Of a DNA stretch of 64,000 nt, positions 60,922-64,000 are shown one piece after another. Within the stretch, counting starts at the first letter, position 1, and each line of letters starts with the position of its first letter. Source of the stretch: Lachnospiraceae bacterium UBA3804 (GTDB lineage Bacteria > Bacillota > Clostridia > Lachnospirales > Lachnospiraceae); assembly GCA_002368665.1 (NCBI GenBank), contig DFEK01000011.1, forward strand, positions 132,881-196,880, given 5' to 3'. The translations under genes and the position numbers were made by a program. Under the pieces are notes generated by a model that worked only from the letters and a program-made list of their open reading frames with translations, ran no database searches and was not told where the DNA came from.

Positions 60922-61137
60922 GATCATACCGTTAAAGTACTCTTCCGTCACCTGTAACTGTTTTTTCAGAATTTCCTTCCACATGTATGGATGTATCTCT
61001 CCACTGCCTCTTGAGACCTTAGTCCTCTTAATAGTTCCATCCGGCATAATCTTACGATAAAAATCATGGTCGGTACTTTTATAGCATTCCCATCCGTCTC
61101 GCTCGCAGAAACGCTTTAGTTCTTTCCACTTTGGCAT
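60919..61137 (-). CDS. HicA-like toxin
   Basis: 72 residues. ELKRFCERDGWECYKSTDHDFYRKIMPDGTIKRTKVSRGSGEI and HPYMWKEILKKQL match the HicA double-stranded-RNA-binding-like fold (HicA toxins cut mRNA). The catalytic histidine is likely H24 (STDHDFY). It starts 22 nt before the end of the Phd-like antitoxin gene. Confidence 0.7.
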   Translation of the reverse strand: MPKWKELKRFCERDGWECYKSTDHDFYRKIMPDGTIKRTKVSRGSGEIHPYMWKEILKKQLQVTEEYFNGMI

Positions 61138-61538
61138 ATAATGTCTCCCTCGATTGCATTCGTATCCATGGTAAGCGCTTTAAAAACATAAGGAATGTGC
61201 CCTACTCGGTTCGGCGCCTTGCTCCAAAGCGCATACTCTTCATAAAACTCTTCCGCATATTCTTTGATATACTCAGCCAATCTGCGCTTTGCTGCTTGCT
61301 CATTCGCCTCATTCACAACAATATCCAGATCAACCGCGCTTAATGTAACCGATCCGTCTTTTTCCTTATACTTTTGAGCACAAAAATGATAACCTGACAA
61401 CATTAAGTTCAAGGTCGAAACACTTATAATAGCAACATTGTCATGCGTTCTCTTCACATATGCCGGTCTTTCATGTGCAACCTGATCGAGCGTAATAGAC
61501 CAATTTTTACGGACATCCGTAGCATTCAGTAAATCCAT
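61116..61538 (-). CDS. Phd/YefM-like antitoxin with C-terminal extension
   Basis: 140 residues. The N-terminus NATDVRKNWSITLDQVAHERPAYVKRTHDNVAIISVSTLNLML is the Phd/YefM DNA-binding fold. The C-terminal ~70 residues carry a domain I do not recognise. The start at 61538 follows GGGAGAATTAAT. The pair with a HicA-like toxin is non-standard, since HicA normally goes with HicB. Confidence 0.7.
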   Translation of the reverse strand: MDLLNATDVRKNWSITLDQVAHERPAYVKRTHDNVAIISVSTLNLMLSGYHFCAQKYKEKDGSVTLSAVDLDIVVNEANEQAAKRRLAEYIKEYAEEFYEEYALWSKAPNRVGHIPYVFKALTMDTNAIEGDIICQSGKN

Positions 61539-61575
61539 ATTAATTCTCCCTTAAAATGTCTTCCGTTACAATTTT

Positions 61576-61615
61576 ATTATATGCGCATTGTGTACGCTTT
61601 GTCAACTTTGTACAC
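61576..61615 (-). promoter_or_regulatory. Promoter and likely operator of Phd-HicA operon
   Basis: TTGACA and TATAAT with an 18-nt spacer on the minus strand. GTGTAC (61590-61595) and GTACAC (61610-61615) form an inverted repeat across the -35, a fit for antitoxin autorepression. Confidence 0.7.
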
Positions 61616-61660
61616 CTATAAACATAATAGAATATATTGCCTCAAAAGCAATAAAAAAAG

Positions 61661-61712
61661 TTACAAACCGAATTGATTTGTAACTCTTTCCTGCCGGCGA
61701 CCGGAATCGAAC
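61661..61712 (-). repeat. 52-bp direct repeat (attachment-site copy 1)
   Basis: Identical to 63493-63544. It contains the 3' 21 nt of tRNA-Leu (GTTCGATTCCGGTCGCCGGCA, minus strand), followed by the terminator hairpin. It marks the far side of the hipBA insertion. After 61712 the homology to tRNA-Leu stops. Confidence 0.85.
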
Positions 61713-61821
61713 TTCCGAATGCGGCGAAAATACTGTAAGAAAGGAGCTTTGCTGTCTCACTAATCTTTCTGAACCCGGTTTAAGAACCTGTTAGTAATAG
61801 TATATAAAATTATATAAATAA

Positions 61822-63075
61822 TTACTTATACATCTCAAAAGCCGGGCTCATTTTTTGAATTTGACCCCTGGAAAGGCAGTATTTTTCAGCTAATACCATC
61901 CAATTCTTATTTATTGTTTCCTGCATCTCCTCGGATATGGATTTTGCTTCTTTATTTGATATTCCAAAAAGATTGCTGATTCCTATCGCCAATTCTATGT
62001 CAATTCGATTATCAAATTCATTTATATTCAGTGATAATTCGTTCCCGTAAGGAACAGGATTAACATCAAAAAGCGGTGATAAAGCCCATCCTTTTTCTTT
62101 TAAAAGAAAACCATGATTCCGTAAATGATCATCTGTATTCGAAACCATCATATTGAAAACTATACGTTTCCATAATTCAATCAAATCCGATTTAGGTTTT
62201 GCACCGTTAGATTTGATGAATGCCGCTATATCAAGATAACTTATTCCGTCAGCCGCTGACATTCCGTCCTTTTTCCCTAAAAGTGTCATTGCTGAAGCAT
62301 AATGTATTCTTCTTCTGCCGTTTCTGTCAAATCTTTTAACCAAAAAAGTACTTCCATCCTTTGAAAATTTCTCAAGTTTCGCTTCCGATACGTCAAGTCC
62401 GCACAATTTGGCAAGATCATACACAACCTTTTCCCACGCTCCCGAATCATTCTCATCATGCTTTGAGGGAAATTTAGCTATCCAAAGATTACCATTTTCA
62501 TCAAGCACTGTAGCCTTAGGTCTTGCTCCGCCCAATGAAGAACCGGGTTTAATTAATTGGCTGAGCCATTTATCGTTTAGTCCGTTTTCATCTTTCTCAT
62601 ATTTCCTTGAAGCCTCTTCCAATGTTCTTAGCGAAGTCCATGGAGGAACAGGAATGTTCTTATCTTCACTTAAAAAGCTACCTTCCCCTTCAAGTTTAAA
62701 TCGAAGACCGCCCATCCTTGTTTCGTCATATACTCCAAGCAAATAATCACTGTCATATAACTTGAACGGTTTTCGATTTTCTTTCTCAGCAAGAATACGT
62801 TCTCTCCTGTTCATCAGATTTCTTCCCCATCTGTCAGGTGAAGCATCCGCAAAAACACCAAAAATACTCTTACCATTCGTATACTGTCTTCCGCGAATCG
62901 AAAAAAGTTCAGGATCAAGAATTATACTGTAACCAGTTTTTTTTAGCCATTCTTCACTGAATTCAAAAGAATAGGTTTCCGATCCCCTGATAACCTGAAC
63001 ATACAAATTCCCCATGAAACAAGGCTTATCAAAACTAAAATCGTCATAAACCAAAATGTTTTTATCACCAGCCAT
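61822..63075 (-). CDS. hipA: HipA-like serine/threonine kinase toxin
   Basis: 417 residues. SSLGGARPKATVLDENGNLWIAKFPSK is the HipA P-loop-like region, and MMVSNTDDHLRNHGFLLKEKGWALSPLFDVNP holds the catalytic N-x-D-x-H-x-x-N motif and metal aspartate. HipA kinases phosphorylate translation factors such as GltX and cause growth arrest. It is 3 nt after hipB, with AAAGGAT upstream. The gap 61713-61821 holds no gene. Confidence 0.88.
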   Translation of the reverse strand: MAGDKNILVYDDFSFDKPCFMGNLYVQVIRGSETYSFEFSEEWLKKTGYSIILDPELFSIRGRQYTNGKSIFGVFADASPDRWGRNLMNRRERILAEKENRKPFKLYDSDYLLGVYDETRMGGLRFKLEGEGSFLSEDKNIPVPPWTSLRTLEEASRKYEKDENGLNDKWLSQLIKPGSSLGGARPKATVLDENGNLWIAKFPSKHDENDSGAWEKVVYDLAKLCGLDVSEAKLEKFSKDGSTFLVKRFDRNGRRRIHYASAMTLLGKKDGMSAADGISYLDIAAFIKSNGAKPKSDLIELWKRIVFNMMVSNTDDHLRNHGFLLKEKGWALSPLFDVNPVPYGNELSLNINEFDNRIDIELAIGISNLFGISNKEAKSISEEMQETINKNWMVLAEKYCLSRGQIQKMSPAFEMYK

Positions 63076-63078
63076 ATT

Positions 63079-63399
63079 TTATCCTTTTCTGCCAGAAGCT
63101 CTTTTTTTTGGCAAAAGATTTATATCCTGAAGCTCTCTTCCCAGTACATCATCCTTTGCAACCATTAATAAATCTCTGTCCATATTATTGAGGGCATGCA
63201 AAACAGCAGCATAAATACCCATAGCTACCGAAGGGTCTCCTTTTTCAACCTTCCATAGCGAAGCCCTGCTTATTCCAGCGCGCTCTGCCACAAGTTCAGT
63301 CGAAAGATTCCTTCTAAGCCTGGCTAGTTTAATCTGTTCTCCCATAGTAGCCAATATTTCTTCTGTAGGAGGTAAAATGTTATACGATGCTTTCTTCAT
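63079..63399 (-). CDS. hipB: HipB-like XRE antitoxin
   Basis: 106 residues from 63399, behind GAGAGG; an earlier in-frame ATG is at 63414. HTH: LARLRRNLSTELVAERAGISRASLWKVEKGDPS. The C-terminus ends in basic KKRASGRKG. It binds and inhibits HipA and represses its own operon. Confidence 0.85.
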   Translation of the reverse strand: MKKASYNILPPTEEILATMGEQIKLARLRRNLSTELVAERAGISRASLWKVEKGDPSVAMGIYAAVLHALNNMDRDLLMVAKDDVLGRELQDINLLPKKRASGRKG

Positions 63400-63417
63400 G
63401 TTAAAACCTCTCATATT

Positions 63418-63454
63418 ATGTTTATTATTATAAACATATTTATTGATATGTCAA
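63418..63454 (-). promoter_or_regulatory. hipBA promoter with palindromic operator
   Basis: TTGACA and TATAAT with a 16-nt spacer. ATGTTTA-TTATTA-TAAACAT (63418-63437) is a perfect palindrome overlapping the -10, a fit for HipB binding. Confidence 0.8.
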
Positions 63455-63492
63455 TATTAGTATACATTAGATAGTCGTGGATAAAAAAAGAG

Positions 63493-63544
63493 TTACAAAC
63501 CGAATTGATTTGTAACTCTTTCCTGCCGGCGACCGGAATCGAAC
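63493..63544 (-). repeat. 52-bp direct repeat (attachment-site copy 2) with tRNA terminator
   Basis: Identical to 61661-61712. It spans the 3' 21 nt of tRNA-Leu and the hairpin terminator AGAGTTACAAATC/GGTTTGTAACTCT with a T-rich tail (to 63483), which ends the tRNA transcript. Confidence 0.85.
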
Positions 63545-63609
63545 CGGTACGAAGTTTTACCCTCGCAGGATTTTAAGTCCTGTGCGTCTGCCAGTTCCGC
63601 CACGCCGGC
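63524..63609 (-). tRNA. tRNA-Leu (TAA)
   Basis: Cloverleaf from GCCGGCG to CGCCGGC plus discriminator A, with the anticodon loop ACTTAAAAT (TAA), a long variable arm and GGTTCGATTCC T-loop. No encoded CCA. Its 3' end is the integration site of the hipBA module. Confidence 0.93.
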
Positions 63610-63626
63610 ATAAACCCGAAGGTTCC

Positions 63627-63699
63627 TGGGGCCTATAGGGCTCGAACCTATGACCCTCTGCTTGTAAGGCAGATGCTCTCCCAGCTGAGCTAAGACCCC
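63627..63699 (-). tRNA. tRNA-Val (TAC)
   Basis: GGGGTCT...AGGCCCC acceptor pair, TTAGCTCAGCTGGGAGAGC D-arm, anticodon loop CTTACAA (TAC), and GGTTCGAGCCC T-arm. No CCA encoded. Confidence 0.93.
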
Positions 63700-63850
63700 A
63701 AATAAATCGATTGGAATTCGTTTTTCGTCCGAGAGCGCTAATGCTCACGTCCGAACCCACGACAATTGCTCTGCAATTGTCTAAAATTTTGATTTTTGTC
63801 TAGGAGCGCTATCATATATGGCGCGACTAGCTCCAAAAATCAAAAATTTG
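63700..63850. other. Structured tRNA spacer
   Basis: The 151-nt spacer contains palindromes: GACAATTGC-TCT-GCAATTGTC and a longer one with AAAATTTTGATTTTTG and CAAAAATCAAAAATTT arms around GAGCGCT...GGCGCG. These may be processing or pausing structures. No gene seen. Confidence 0.5.
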
Positions 63851-63924
63851 CGACCCATGACGGACTTGAACCGACGACCTCCGCCGTGACAGGGCGGCGC
63901 TCTAACCAACTGAGCCAATGGGCC
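63851..63924 (-). tRNA. tRNA-Asp (GTC)
   Basis: GGCCCAT...ATGGGTC acceptor pair with discriminator G, anticodon loop CTGTCAC (GTC) and GGTTCAAGTCC T-arm. No CCA encoded. Confidence 0.93.
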
Positions 63925-63952
63925 AAATACAGTTTTTAAAGTTCTGAAAAAA

Positions 63953-64000
63953 TGGACCTTCAGGGACTCGAACCCAAGACCGACCGGTTATGAGCCGGTT
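63953..64000 (-). tRNA. tRNA-Met (CAT), 5' part outside window
   Basis: The 3' half is visible: anticodon stem-loop ACCGGCTCATAACCGGT (CAT), then GGGTTCGAGTCCC T-arm and GGTCC acceptor strand with discriminator A. It looks like an elongator Met tRNA but a modified Ile tRNA cannot be excluded. Confidence 0.85.

Overview
The window reads as a chromosomal segment of a low-to-mid GC Firmicute, most likely a member of the Lachnospiraceae. This is inferred from the mix of genes: a cpsB/cpsC/cpsD tyrosine phospho-regulated capsule locus, meso-diaminopimelate dehydrogenase, a CIRCE-controlled htpG, a purF homologue lacking its N-terminal cysteine, and DUF4869. Genus cannot be fixed from sequence alone. 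The left ~14 kb is accessory DNA, positions 14-36.5 kb are a large minus-strand exopolysaccharide/capsule locus, 36.6-56 kb is mostly housekeeping, and 57-63.5 kb is a second accessory stretch that ends in a tRNA cluster.

Left accessory region (1-14 kb): a DarT-DarG toxin-antitoxin pair (DarG cut by the window edge), a DUF2971 protein, two degenerate and one intact nucleotidyltransferase-fold genes, a c-di-GMP-I riboswitch in front of one of the degenerate copies, two adjacent SEFIR-domain genes and a DUF4062 protein. One SEFIR gene and the DUF4062 gene are each followed by the same small CxxC zinc-ribbon gene; the copy after the SEFIR gene is truncated by an IS21-like end. Two copies of an IS66-like left end lie at 1.1 and 8 kb. 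In the middle is a plus-strand pair: a UDP-glucose dehydrogenase carrying an N-terminal XRE-type helix-turn-helix, and a UDP-glucuronate 4-epimerase-like enzyme.

Polysaccharide locus (36.6 down to 14.1 kb, minus strand): a strong promoter at 36.6 kb precedes a cohesin-like membrane-anchored protein, then CpsB phosphatase, the Wzz-type CpsC, the CpsD tyrosine kinase and a CapD/PglF-type 4,6-dehydratase. Next come a DUF4869 protein, a P-loop protein and a 52-residue small ORF of unknown role. The assembly genes follow: DegT aminotransferase, initiating sugar transferase, GT2, alanine racemase, TupA-like ATP-grasp, two GT-B enzymes, a hexapeptide acetyltransferase, Wzy, a second acyltransferase, pyruvyl transferase, an FrhB-type Fe-S protein, Wzx and WecB. 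This suggests a Wzx/Wzy-assembled polymer containing an amino sugar and possibly pyruvyl, acetyl and amino-acyl decorations.

Housekeeping region: carB and a purF homologue separated by a highly structured intergenic stretch, a secreted unknown, htpG under CIRCE, a GT-C-like membrane protein, a PutP symporter, a GtrII-like glucosyltransferase, lgt, a metalloprotease-motif protein, ddh, an aquaporin, a DUF2156 protein, a YkgJ-type cysteine-cluster protein and a serine hydrolase.

Right accessory region: an IS200/IS605 element with an intact tnpB and a frameshifted tnpA, two XRE regulators, a Phd-like antitoxin with a HicA-like toxin, and a HipB-HipA pair. A perfect 52-bp direct repeat, made of the 3' end of tRNA-Leu(TAA) plus its terminator, brackets hipBA, and a third terminator copy lies beyond the Phd-HicA pair. 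This looks like stepwise accretion of toxin-antitoxin modules at a tRNA. The window ends in tRNA-Leu, Val, Asp and Met, all on the minus strand.
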